A stretch of DNA of 19,281 nucleotides from Methanoregulaceae archaeon (lineage in GTDB: Archaea; Halobacteriota; Methanomicrobia; Methanomicrobiales; Methanospirillaceae): NCBI GenBank assembly GCA_025453715.1, contig JALOPT010000006.1, positions 1 to 19,281 on the forward strand, written 5' to 3'. This document shows, in pieces, positions 12,610 to 19,281 of this stretch (position 1 is the first letter of the stretch; the number at the start of each line of letters is the position of its first letter). Below the pieces are notes generated by a model. It was not told the origin of the DNA. It saw only the letters and a program-made list of their open reading frames with translations, and searched no databases. The position numbers and the translations under genes are program-made.

Positions 12610-14064
12610 TTATTTTGAAAGGATTGCCATAATGATCCGCCCGTATGCCGGACGGGTAATGGTAACACCGATCAGTACACCGAGGATCGTAATGATTGCA
12701 AATCCACGGAGTGATGAAAGGTCCATCAGGGCAAGGGGCAGCATCGCGATGACCACGGTTGCGGCCGATGCGACGATGATACCCAGCGCCCTTGTTAACC
12801 GTTTCTGGTAGACATTCGGTGACGGGACTTTTCCCTCGTGAAGGATCTCATCGGTAATGATGATCAGCTGGTCAATCCCTGTCCCGAGGACTGCTATCAG
12901 ACCGGCGATTGTTGCCAGATCCAGCTGTATTGTGAAAACACAAATACCGAGCAGAATGACAATCTCGGACGCGTTGATACAGACCATCGGCAGGACAATT
13001 GCTGGTTCCCTGTAGCGGTAATAGACCGCAATGCCGACGGTAATGAGTGCCAGGACCCCGGCAAGAAGACACATCAGTTTAAAATGGTCCCCAAGGTTTG
13101 CGGATACTGAACCTGATCCGGCGACCGAGACGTCAACCGGAAGCGCCCCGTTACGCAGGTGTATTTCAAGGGTCTGGGCAGCCTGCTGACCTGTTGTACC
13201 TGCCCCTGTTGATGCAATTAACTGCCTGACAACTTCATGCTGGAGGTTTCCTGCAAGTTCCGCGGACAATGGTGCAGAATAGATGACTTTCCCGTCAAGG
13301 AGCATCTGGAGATCATGGTTATCAGGGTCTGATACAGCACCGTACTGGATTGCTGCGGCCTGTAGTGCTTTTGCTCCCTCTTCACTCATCGTGAACGAGA
13401 CGCCCCACTTTCCGCTTCCGGGTGGTTCCTGGGCCGGGTTTCCGACGCCGGTGATCGTATCCCCGAAAACCACGTGTTCGGTCTGGTTTCCGATGGTGAC
13501 AATCCGGATCTCGAACTTACCCTGCTTACCGACGACCTGCTGGGCCTCGCTCATGGTGACCCCTGCAAGTTCGACACGGATATACCGTGTGACCCCGTCC
13601 AGGCCCGTCAGGGTATTTATCCGGGCATCACGGGTACCGAGGCTGTTGATCTTGGCATCGAGGATCCGTTTCACATCTTCGGCGGTACTCTTTGTGACCC
13701 CCTGCTGGTATGATGTGAGCTTTCCGCCGGCTGCTGCAAAGATCGGTGCCAGTTCTTCCTGTGTATACAGTTTCCTGATCTCGAGCTTATTATCTCCCAC
13801 CAGGTAAATTTCAGCATCAGTCTGGTTTTTTAACGCAGTGATGAAGTCCTCTGTGGCTTTATCAGTCTGGAACCCTACGACCTCGGATTTAAACTCAAGC
13901 TGTAACCAGGCTCCTTTTTGCAGGTCAAGACCGTACTGGAGGTTTGTTGTGAACTCCCCGTTTTCAAAATGCGGGTTAATTGCAATGATGGACAGGACGA
14001 CGAGGATGATTAGGAGTGCAACTCTCCAGTCCTTTACCAGGGTGATTATTTCATCCTTGTTCAT
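12610..14064 (-). CDS. secD: Protein-export membrane protein SecD
   Basis: SecD works with SecF to help protein movement through the SecYEG translocon from the outer face, using the ion gradient. The 484 residues show one N-terminal membrane helix (about 13-30), a large extracytoplasmic region of about 300 residues containing LQYGLDLQKGAWLQLE and the P1 head domain, and a C-terminal bundle of five helices with the GTGIDQLIIITDE motif of the RND superfamily. Its ATG overlaps the secF stop (ATGA), so the pair is translationally coupled with secF first, the reverse of the bacterial order. Archaea lack SecA, so how the complex is used there remains unclear. Confidence 0.96.
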   Translation of the reverse strand: MNKDEIITLVKDWRVALLIILVVLSIIAINPHFENGEFTTNLQYGLDLQKGAWLQLEFKSEVVGFQTDKATEDFITALKNQTDAEIYLVGDNKLEIRKLYTQEELAPIFAAAGGKLTSYQQGVTKSTAEDVKRILDAKINSLGTRDARINTLTGLDGVTRYIRVELAGVTMSEAQQVVGKQGKFEIRIVTIGNQTEHVVFGDTITGVGNPAQEPPGSGKWGVSFTMSEEGAKALQAAAIQYGAVSDPDNHDLQMLLDGKVIYSAPLSAELAGNLQHEVVRQLIASTGAGTTGQQAAQTLEIHLRNGALPVDVSVAGSGSVSANLGDHFKLMCLLAGVLALITVGIAVYYRYREPAIVLPMVCINASEIVILLGICVFTIQLDLATIAGLIAVLGTGIDQLIIITDEILHEGKVPSPNVYQKRLTRALGIIVASAATVVIAMLPLALMDLSSLRGFAIITILGVLIGVTITRPAYGRIIMAILSK

Positions 14065-14966
14065 TTGCCACCCCTCTTTTTCGTTTCCTGCTTGGGAGTG
14101 AACCCGCCCGTTAACATCGGACCGCCTTTTTTAGTGATATACCACTTGAGGATACCGGCATTGGTGAGCCATGTATTCAGGATATCGAATGCGAGACCGA
14201 TAAGGAGCACACTCGCGATCATGTTAATGACCTGGACCTGGCCGAACCATGACACCACCCACATCGCTGCAGCGGCCGCAATAGCGGTTGTTGTCATAAT
14301 GATACCGGTATGGAACGCACCGGCAAGTTTATCCTCCAGTTTTCCCTGCCGTTTCAGTGTCCGCATGGTGAGCAGGATATCACTGTCCACCGAGTAACCG
14401 ATAAGCATCAGGAGTGCTGCCGTAGTCGGGAGGGTCAGTGGAATTCCAAGAAGGTTCATGGCTGCCGCAGTCATCGCGATATCCGCAAAAGCAGAAAGAA
14501 CTACCGCGGCGGAGGGTACTACCGTCCTGAACGAGATGAAAACCACGATAGCCATGCCGATGAACGAAAAGATCAGTGCCAGTACTGCCTGACTTTGCAG
14601 TGTTTTACCAAATGCCTCACCGATCTGGTCGACTTTGGCATCAGGGTATTTTGCCATTATCAGTTCCGAGAGAGAGCGGAACTGGGCGTCCGGCATATTG
14701 GCAAATGTCAGGTATTTTCCATTATTAATCCCCTCTTCAATCCCTTCGAGCGGATATCCTGCAAAATATGCAGATATCTGCTCGGGAGAATCAGAGGTGA
14801 ACACCGTGACCGCGGTCCCCCCGGAGAAATCAATTCCAGGCTTCACGGGTAACCCAGTCTGGGACATCGTGATTCCGATGGAAATGAGTGCTAACACGAG
14901 GAGGATCAGCGGGATGATCACCATCTGTTTCGGGGTATAACGATTAACATCGTAGGTGAATCCCAT
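14061..14966 (-). CDS. secF: Protein-export membrane protein SecF
   Basis: The partner of SecD. The 301 residues have a first membrane helix (about 18-36), an extracytoplasmic domain that opens with PGIDFSGGTAV, and a C-terminal bundle of five helices with the LLIGYSVDSDILLTMRTL motif. I chose the ATG at 14966: the TATA-like element on the minus strand at 14990-14998 is centred 28 nt before it, which means the upstream in-frame start at 15029 would lie ahead of the promoter. The message is probably leaderless and continues into secD. Confidence 0.95.
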   Translation of the reverse strand: MGFTYDVNRYTPKQMVIIPLILLVLALISIGITMSQTGLPVKPGIDFSGGTAVTVFTSDSPEQISAYFAGYPLEGIEEGINNGKYLTFANMPDAQFRSLSELIMAKYPDAKVDQIGEAFGKTLQSQAVLALIFSFIGMAIVVFISFRTVVPSAAVVLSAFADIAMTAAAMNLLGIPLTLPTTAALLMLIGYSVDSDILLTMRTLKRQGKLEDKLAGAFHTGIIMTTTAIAAAAAMWVVSWFGQVQVINMIASVLLIGLAFDILNTWLTNAGILKWYITKKGGPMLTGGFTPKQETKKRGGK

Positions 14967-14989
14967 GTCATTATAATTGCACCCGCGGG

Positions 14990-14998
14990 AATAAATAG
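14990..14998 (-). promoter_or_regulatory. TATA box of secF-secD
   Basis: CTATTTATT on the minus strand, centred 28 nt before the secF ATG. Confidence 0.5.
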
Positions 14999-15110
14999 TT
15001 CCTGTCTCCCCGGTCATGCAATCTCCCAAAAATCTTCAAATAAATCACTTTTTTCAAATACAGCCACATATATCAGTTTATCGCGTAACACCGCCGGAAA
15101 AAATGAAAAG

Positions 15111-15120
15111 ACATATATGA
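15111..15120 (+). promoter_or_regulatory. TATA box of the DUF2551 gene
   Basis: ACATATATGA is centred 27 nt before the ATG at 15143, consistent with a leaderless transcript. Confidence 0.5.
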
Positions 15121-15142
15121 CTCAGGGCGGTAGTAATCACGT

Positions 15143-15457
15143 ATGAGGGCCACTGCTGAGATCAAAAAGGTCATAGAATCGCGCCTCAAAAATTATGTTT
15201 CGAGAGACAAGACTGGAATAAGGCGTGAAATGCTGAAATTGTTCCTTAAACTCAGGTCTATTACAATTCCCCGGATGTTCGAATACCTGAACCGGAAGTT
15301 CACTATCAGCTACCACTCTGTTGCGGCGATGGTCGGGATCGTCGCGTCCCGGCTTGGTATTCTTCACGTGAACCGTACGAAAGAAGGGACCAGCAGCGTA
15401 TATGAACTGAAGGAACAGTATTTTGACCTTGTAACACGTATCATCGGCCCGGTATAA
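15143..15457 (+). CDS. DUF2551 family protein
   Basis: A 104-residue basic archaeal protein that I recognise as DUF2551; its role is not known. It starts with two charged helices (IKKVIESRLKNYV and GIRREMLKLFLKL), followed by a stretch that resembles a winged helix (PRMFEYLNRKFTISYHSVAAMVGIVASRLGILHV) and a short beta hairpin ending YELKEQYF. A DNA-binding role is plausible from this shape. The message is probably leaderless. The next gene begins 71 bp later; whether they share a transcript is unclear. Confidence 0.8.
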   Translation: MRATAEIKKVIESRLKNYVSRDKTGIRREMLKLFLKLRSITIPRMFEYLNRKFTISYHSVAAMVGIVASRLGILHVNRTKEGTSSVYELKEQYFDLVTRIIGPV

Positions 15458-15528
15458 GAACAAGGCGCAGGGTGCCCGATACCACCATTCTTTTTACTAT
15501 TACTGTCCAACCCTCTAAGAAGATTTTT

Positions 15529-15819
15529 ATGCACTCAAATTTTTACGATGCACCGTCTCATGGCCAGATACAGGTCACTGACGAAGTGCTGGAATATATC
15601 AATAAGCGCAAATGTGATTTCCGGATCTGCACGTCCTGCGGGGGCCCGATCCTCCTGCCAGTTTCAATGAAATCACCAAAATCAAATGATTTTCAGGTCA
15701 GGGCCGGGGATTACACCATATATATTTCTGTTCACCAGGTGCGGTACCTCCATTCGATAGACATGGGCATGGTACCATTTTTCTACGACCAGGACGAGGG
15801 GTCCGGCAGCTGCCTATGA
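15529..15819 (+). CDS. Small Cys-containing protein coupled to archease
   Basis: A 96-residue soluble protein that I do not recognise as a named family. It has Cys29, Cys34 and Cys37 in KCDFRICTSCGGPILLP, a half zinc-ribbon or rubredoxin-knuckle-like pattern, and a further Cys at 95; a beta-rich middle (GDYTIYISVHQVRYL) follows. The ATG at 15529 was preferred to the GTG at 15472 because the latter adds a hydrophobic, poorly plausible stretch; no strong Shine-Dalgarno supports either. Its stop codon overlaps the archease ATG (ATGA), so it is the first member of a translationally coupled set with archease and RtcB. That context points to RNA ligation or tRNA maturation, but this is inference only. 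Confidence 0.75.
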   Translation: MHSNFYDAPSHGQIQVTDEVLEYINKRKCDFRICTSCGGPILLPVSMKSPKSNDFQVRAGDYTIYISVHQVRYLHSIDMGMVPFFYDQDEGSGSCL

Positions 15820-16223
15820 GTTATGAAGAGCTCGATCATACCGCTGACATCAGGCTCCGGGTGAGATCCCCCACCGCCGACTCCCTTTTTGCAGAAACTG
15901 CCCTGGCAATGATGGAAATAGTCTACGGTAAGTCGCGCCCCGGCACCGTTGAGAGGACTATCGAACTCGAGGCGGGGAATTATGAAAATCTGTTATTAGA
16001 CTTTCTTTCCGAGGTCCTTTTTCTTTCCGAGGTTGATTACATCGTATTTTCAGCAGCAACTGTTCATATTACAGGGAATTCCCTTCAAGCTCATTTATCA
16101 GGAGAACCCTTCGATCCGGACCGTCACCGGGGTGGGACCGAGATCAAGGGCATATCGTACTCAGGACTGCGAATTGTTAAAGAGGATGAGGGGTATGTAT
16201 TGGACATACTCTTTGATGTGTGA
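15816..16223 (+). CDS. Archease, RtcB-activating protein
   Basis: Archease speeds the guanylylation and multiple turnover of the RtcB RNA ligase. The 135 residues are of typical length and show the opening YEELDHTADIRLRV, with the conserved Asp of HTAD, the central LLLDFLSEVLFLSEVD helix and the closing acidic DILFDV, which together form the metal site. It starts by ATGA overlap with the small Cys protein and is followed after 12 bp by rtcB, the classic archease-rtcB pairing. Confidence 0.96.
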   Translation: MSYEELDHTADIRLRVRSPTADSLFAETALAMMEIVYGKSRPGTVERTIELEAGNYENLLLDFLSEVLFLSEVDYIVFSAATVHITGNSLQAHLSGEPFDPDRHRGGTEIKGISYSGLRIVKEDEGYVLDILFDV

Positions 16224-16235
16224 AAGGGAGATGCG

Positions 16236-17669
16236 ATGCTTGAGCAGGTAACGCGGCTGGGTGAATATGAATGGGAGGTGCCTACCGGAACCGTTCCCGG
16301 AATGCGGGTCCCAGGCCGGTTTTTCCTATCCGATTCGCTCTATAAAAGTCTTGAATCCGGTGCGGTGCAGCAGCTAGCCAATGTTGCAACATTACCGGGA
16401 ATTATCAGGTATTCGATGGCAATGCCGGATATTCACTGGGGATACGGTTTTCCCATCGGAGGGGTGGCAGCATTTGGACTGGATACCGGGGTGATATCCC
16501 CCGGCGGTGTCGGGTTTGACATTAACTGCGGGGTGAGGCTTCTCTCGACACCACTGAGACTTGGTGATCTTGACCGCCGCCGGGAGCTTATCGAGACCCT
16601 GTACCAGTCGGTTCCTACCGGGGTGGGAGCGAAGGGGCCGCTAAAGCTCTCCACCGGTGACCTTGAGGACATGATGGTACAAGGGGCTGCATGGCCGGTT
16701 AACCAGGGATACGGCCTCCGGGAGGACCTTGACAATTGCGAGGAACGGGGCTGCATGGCCCAGGCTGACAGCCAGGCGGTCTCTGCAAAAGCGAAGCAGC
16801 GGGGGATGCCGCAGAGCGGGACTCTTGGAGCGGGCAACCATTTTCTTGAGATCCAGGTAGTCAGGGAGATTTATGATCCCGGTGCGGCAAAAGCATACGG
16901 GATTCACCCGGGCCAGATATGCGTCATGATCCACTGTGGGTCGCGTGGGCTCGGTCACCAGTCCTGTACCGATCATTTAAAAGTGCTCGAAGGTGCTACA
17001 AAGCGCTACAAGATCGCGCTGCCCGACCGCCAGCTTGCCTGTGCGCCGTTATCCTCCCCAGAAGGAAAGGCTTACTTCGGTGCGATGGCGGCCTCTGCAA
17101 ACTATGCATGGGCGAACCGGCAGATGATCATGCACACCACGCGGGTGGTTTTCGGGAAGATGTACGGGATTGACTACGAGTCAATGCACCTCGTCTATGA
17201 TGTTGCGCACAATGTTGCAAAGATAGAGGAGCATTCCCATGAAGGAAAACGGGTCAGGGTCTGTGTCCATAGGAAAGGGGCTACCAGGGCATTTGGTCCC
17301 GGAAGCCCTGACCTGCCACCCGGGTATGCAGACACCGGGCAGCCCGTTATTATCCCGGGCAGCATGGGGTCTTCCTCATACCTGCTCCGAGGTACTACCA
17401 TTGCCATGGAGCGTACATTCGGATCGACATGTCACGGGGCTGGTCGGATACTCTCCCGTTCTGCTGCAAAAAAGACCCTAAGCGGCGTGAAGGTTAAAAA
17501 TTCCCTTTCAAAAGAAGGTATCATTGTCAGGGCGCCCAATGACGGGGCAATTGCTGAAGAGGCCCCCGGGGCATACAAACCGAGTGCCGAGGTTGTGCGT
17601 ATTGTGGACGCCCTCGGTATCTCGAACCTCGTGGCCAGGCTTGAACCTCTGGGAGTGATCAAGGGTTGA
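16236..17669 (+). CDS. rtcB: tRNA-splicing ligase RtcB
   Basis: RtcB joins 2',3'-cyclic phosphate and 5'-OH RNA ends, sealing tRNA exons after intron removal, with GTP and Mn2+. The 477 residues are full length and carry all key residues: Asp95 and Cys98 in GFDINCGV, His202 in AGNHFLEIQ, His233 in IHCGSRG, His325 in HNVAKIEEH, and the guanylylated His400 in CHGAGR. No intein is present, although RtcB is a frequent intein host. GGGAG at 16226-16230 is 5 nt before the ATG. It follows archease by 12 bp, and its stop overlaps the next start by TTGA. Confidence 0.98.
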   Translation: MLEQVTRLGEYEWEVPTGTVPGMRVPGRFFLSDSLYKSLESGAVQQLANVATLPGIIRYSMAMPDIHWGYGFPIGGVAAFGLDTGVISPGGVGFDINCGVRLLSTPLRLGDLDRRRELIETLYQSVPTGVGAKGPLKLSTGDLEDMMVQGAAWPVNQGYGLREDLDNCEERGCMAQADSQAVSAKAKQRGMPQSGTLGAGNHFLEIQVVREIYDPGAAKAYGIHPGQICVMIHCGSRGLGHQSCTDHLKVLEGATKRYKIALPDRQLACAPLSSPEGKAYFGAMAASANYAWANRQMIMHTTRVVFGKMYGIDYESMHLVYDVAHNVAKIEEHSHEGKRVRVCVHRKGATRAFGPGSPDLPPGYADTGQPVIIPGSMGSSSYLLRGTTIAMERTFGSTCHGAGRILSRSAAKKTLSGVKVKNSLSKEGIIVRAPNDGAIAEEAPGAYKPSAEVVRIVDALGISNLVARLEPLGVIKG

Positions 17670-18241
17670 AACCCCGTGTAGGGCTTGTATGGGACCAGCC
17701 CCTTGTATTCGGCCGGTTTCTCGAAGAGTGCGGCGTTACATCCGTCCCTGTGACCCCGCACCTGCTTGCTGCACCATTTTTCAGGGGGCAGTACAGCGTG
17801 CTTATCATCCCCACAGGATTTGCCAACCCTGCATACTCGCAGGTACTCCCCGCACTCAAGGCATCATCCGGAAGGATACGACGTTTTGTAGAGAATGGGG
17901 GGATTCTCGTGGTATATGGTGCGGCTGATCCCCTCCCCGGGCGGTACAGCTGGCTTCCCTTCAGGGTAGAATACCAGTATGAACCGGGAAACGGCCGGAT
18001 CGAAATAGAACCCGGGAGCCAGCTATCTTCGATCATCAGCGATTATGACCCTGATCACATTGAATATGACGGGTTTTTTACCTCGCCTGAAGGAAATATT
18101 GTTGGAACAATTGAAGGAAAACCCGTATTATTAGAAAAAAATCTTGGAAAAGGGGTTATCGTAGTAACAAGTATCCATGAGTACCCCTCCAGGTCATTTG
18201 TGACGTGTCTGAGCATGACGGCAGGGGAAACCTTTTTTTAG
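17666..18241 (+). CDS. Class I glutamine amidotransferase-like protein
   Basis: A 191-residue soluble protein that looks like a Rossmann-type class I amidotransferase-like domain: a short first strand (RVGLVWDQP), VLIIPTGFANP, a helix with RRFVENGGILVVYGAADP, and near the end GKGVIVVTSIHEYPS, which recalls the C-terminal His-Glu region of such domains. I see no convincing nucleophile-elbow Cys in the middle, so catalysis is doubtful. The start is TTG overlapping the rtcB stop (TTGA), with GGGAGTGAT upstream as ribosome site. The relation to RNA ligation, or to the biotin ligase two genes on (some eukaryotic biotin ligases carry an amidotransferase-like domain), is not established. Confidence 0.7.
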   Translation: MKPRVGLVWDQPLVFGRFLEECGVTSVPVTPHLLAAPFFRGQYSVLIIPTGFANPAYSQVLPALKASSGRIRRFVENGGILVVYGAADPLPGRYSWLPFRVEYQYEPGNGRIEIEPGSQLSSIISDYDPDHIEYDGFFTSPEGNIVGTIEGKPVLLEKNLGKGVIVVTSIHEYPSRSFVTCLSMTAGETFF

Positions 18242-18272
18242 ATAAAAACGAGGGAATTATGAGGTACGTCCG

Positions 18273-18695
18273 ATGAACCGCTATATCATTTCTTCGAGTT
18301 CAACCCCCGGTGACATTGCGCCGGTCGGACTTGCAATCCACGAGATTCTCAACCGCCTGCCCGTCACTGCCAGGTCAAAGGAAAACAAAGGGATTAGGAT
18401 CGAGGACGGCAGGATAATTGATACCGACTATTCAGGCCCGGTACTGGAAGAAGCAATGGCAACAAACAGGAAAATTCAGAAGACACCAGATAATGGACCA
18501 TATCGTGGCGTCCCCGTGATTGTTGCCCCGGTCAGGGACGAAAGCGGTGCTGCAATCGGTGCGATAGGCGTGGTTGATATTACCGGAATTTTCGACCTTG
18601 CCACGTTGATGGAGCACCAGTCGGCCATCCTGAAACAGGTCTGTGGAAAAGATCCCTGTCCTCTGCCAAGTGAGCAGATAGGGGCAAAAAGGTAA
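18273..18695 (+). CDS. DUF2111 family protein
   Basis: A 140-residue protein that I recognise as DUF2111, known mainly from methanogens and without an assigned function. The core runs from LPVTARSKENKGIRIEDG through YSGPVLEEAMATNRKIQ, to GPYRGVPVIVAPVRDESG and AIGAIGVVDITGIFDL, a pattern that looks like a small sensor-type (PAS/GAF-like) alpha/beta domain. Cysteines at the C-terminus (VCGKDPCPLP) form a Cys-x4-Cys pair. A GAGGT about 7 nt before the ATG acts as ribosome site. birA begins 7 bp after the stop, so the two are probably co-transcribed. Confidence 0.82.
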   Translation: MNRYIISSSSTPGDIAPVGLAIHEILNRLPVTARSKENKGIRIEDGRIIDTDYSGPVLEEAMATNRKIQKTPDNGPYRGVPVIVAPVRDESGAAIGAIGVVDITGIFDLATLMEHQSAILKQVCGKDPCPLPSEQIGAKR

Positions 18696-18702
18696 GGTCA
18701 CT

Positions 18703-19281
18703 ATGGAAGCTGCTTTTCGTGTACTCGAGGTCCTGGAGAATGCAGACGGACCGGTTTCAGGGGAGTATATCAGCAATGAACTCTCGATCTCCCGTTCTGC
18801 GGTATGGAAACATGTGAAGGAGCTTCAGGCCATCGGGTACGATATCTCTGCGTCCCAGACGGACGGGTACCGCCTGACCAAGAAAAGCAACCGGCTGCTG
18901 CCCTACGAAGTCCACAAGAACCTCCGGACCTCTGTATTCGGGAAAAAAATGCGGTATTTCGAAAGCACTCCGTCGACGATAGCAGTCGCAAAGGAAATGT
19001 GTGTTTCCGGAGACCCGGAAAAGCTCCATGGCATGGTGATCATTGCCGAAGAACAGACCGGGGGTGTTGGCCGGATGGGCCGTGTCTGGGTATCCCCCAG
19101 CGGGGGCATATGGATCACTATCATACTGAAACCCCGTATCCCGGTTGACCATGTTTTTATGGTTACCATGGCTGGCGCTGTGGCGGTTGCGCGGGCCATC
19201 CGGAAGGAATTTGACCTCGGTGCCCTCATCAAGTGGCCGAACGACATCTACATCGGGGATAAAAAGGTTGCAGGACTGCTG
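18703..19281 (+). CDS. birA: Biotin-[acetyl-CoA/pyruvate carboxylase] ligase BirA, 3'-partial
   Basis: The enzyme attaches biotin to a carboxylase lysine via biotinyl-AMP; in methanogens the known target is pyruvate carboxylase subunit B. The visible 193 residues run off the right edge in frame. Residues 1-60 form a winged helix (SGEYISNELSISRSAVWKHVKEL), so it is the bifunctional BirA type that may also repress genes. The ligase domain shows EEQTGGVGRMGRVW, where the common GRGRxGR has Val in place of the first Arg, then IKWPNDI and the start of the catalytic-lysine region GDKKVAGLL. AAGGTAAGGT precedes the ATG. The C-terminal part is outside the window. Confidence 0.94.
   Translation, partial: MEAAFRVLEVLENADGPVSGEYISNELSISRSAVWKHVKELQAIGYDISASQTDGYRLTKKSNRLLPYEVHKNLRTSVFGKKMRYFESTPSTIAVAKEMCVSGDPEKLHGMVIIAEEQTGGVGRMGRVWVSPSGGIWITIILKPRIPVDHVFMVTMAGAVAVARAIRKEFDLGALIKWPNDIYIGDKKVAGLL

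Noticed and set aside
14310..14852. A 180-codon plus-strand frame antisense to secF
   Set aside because: It lies wholly within secF, has a shadow-like basic and His/Cys-rich composition, and no ribosome site.
15472..15528. A GTG start that extends the small Cys protein by 19 residues
   Set aside because: The extension is hydrophobic and Thr-rich, overlaps the probable promoter region and has no well-placed ribosome site.

Overview
The window is about 19.3 kb of chromosome from a methanogenic archaeon, most likely of the order Methanomicrobiales. This rests on archaeal information-processing genes (aIF5B, eS6, eS8, SRP19, Gar1, TFB, archease/RtcB, SecF-SecD), methanogen-associated genes (CODH/ACS subunit CdhE, F420:NADP oxidoreductase, HypB, DUF2240, DUF2551, DUF2111), TATA-box promoters, oligo-T terminators and tRNA genes without an encoded CCA. 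The order is an inference from the general look of the proteins; no database was searched. No CRISPR array, insertion sequence, intein or prophage is visible.

Region by region: 1-711 holds the 3' part of cdhE, which loses family resemblance near base 366, and a convergent tRNA-His(GTG). 712-1082 is a 371-bp non-coding stretch with the infB promoter and a perfect 18-bp palindrome. 1083-3451 carries infB (aIF5B) and rps6e, separated by a 176-bp spacer dense in inverted repeats. 3453-5303 carries DUF2240, rps8e and hypB on the minus strand, with a possible Cys-rich microprotein at 3975-4112. 5359-7655 carries srp19, a PHP-domain phosphoesterase, gar1 and tfb on the plus strand, followed by two tRNA-Ala genes (CGC, TGC). 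8254-12529 is all minus strand: a DUF2281-like protein, a DedA membrane protein, a compact run (thioredoxin, F420:NADP oxidoreductase, HhH-GPD glycosylase, class II aldolase) and a secreted or membrane-anchored TPR protein. 12610-14966 is secF-secD (minus). 15143-19281 is plus strand: DUF2551, then a tightly overlapped run of Cys-containing small protein, archease, RtcB RNA ligase and glutamine-amidotransferase-like protein, then DUF2111 and a biotin-protein ligase cut by the window end.

Much of the window is core gene expression: translation initiation, ribosomal proteins, signal recognition, rRNA pseudouridylation, basal transcription, tRNA splicing/RNA repair and the export-assisting membrane complex. 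Two metabolic modules stand out: the thioredoxin/F420 reductase/glycosylase/aldolase run, and birA at the right edge.

Promoter architecture is mixed. Genes that seem to be leaderless (hypB, srp19, dedA, secF, DUF2551) have a TATA-like element centred 27-28 nt before the start codon. Genes read with a Shine-Dalgarno sequence have a more distant TATA box or sit inside runs. The most interesting unexplained items are the 96-aa Cys protein translationally coupled to archease-rtcB, the amidotransferase-like protein coupled to rtcB, the hairpin-rich leader of rps6e, and the single TATA element placed midway between hypB and srp19.
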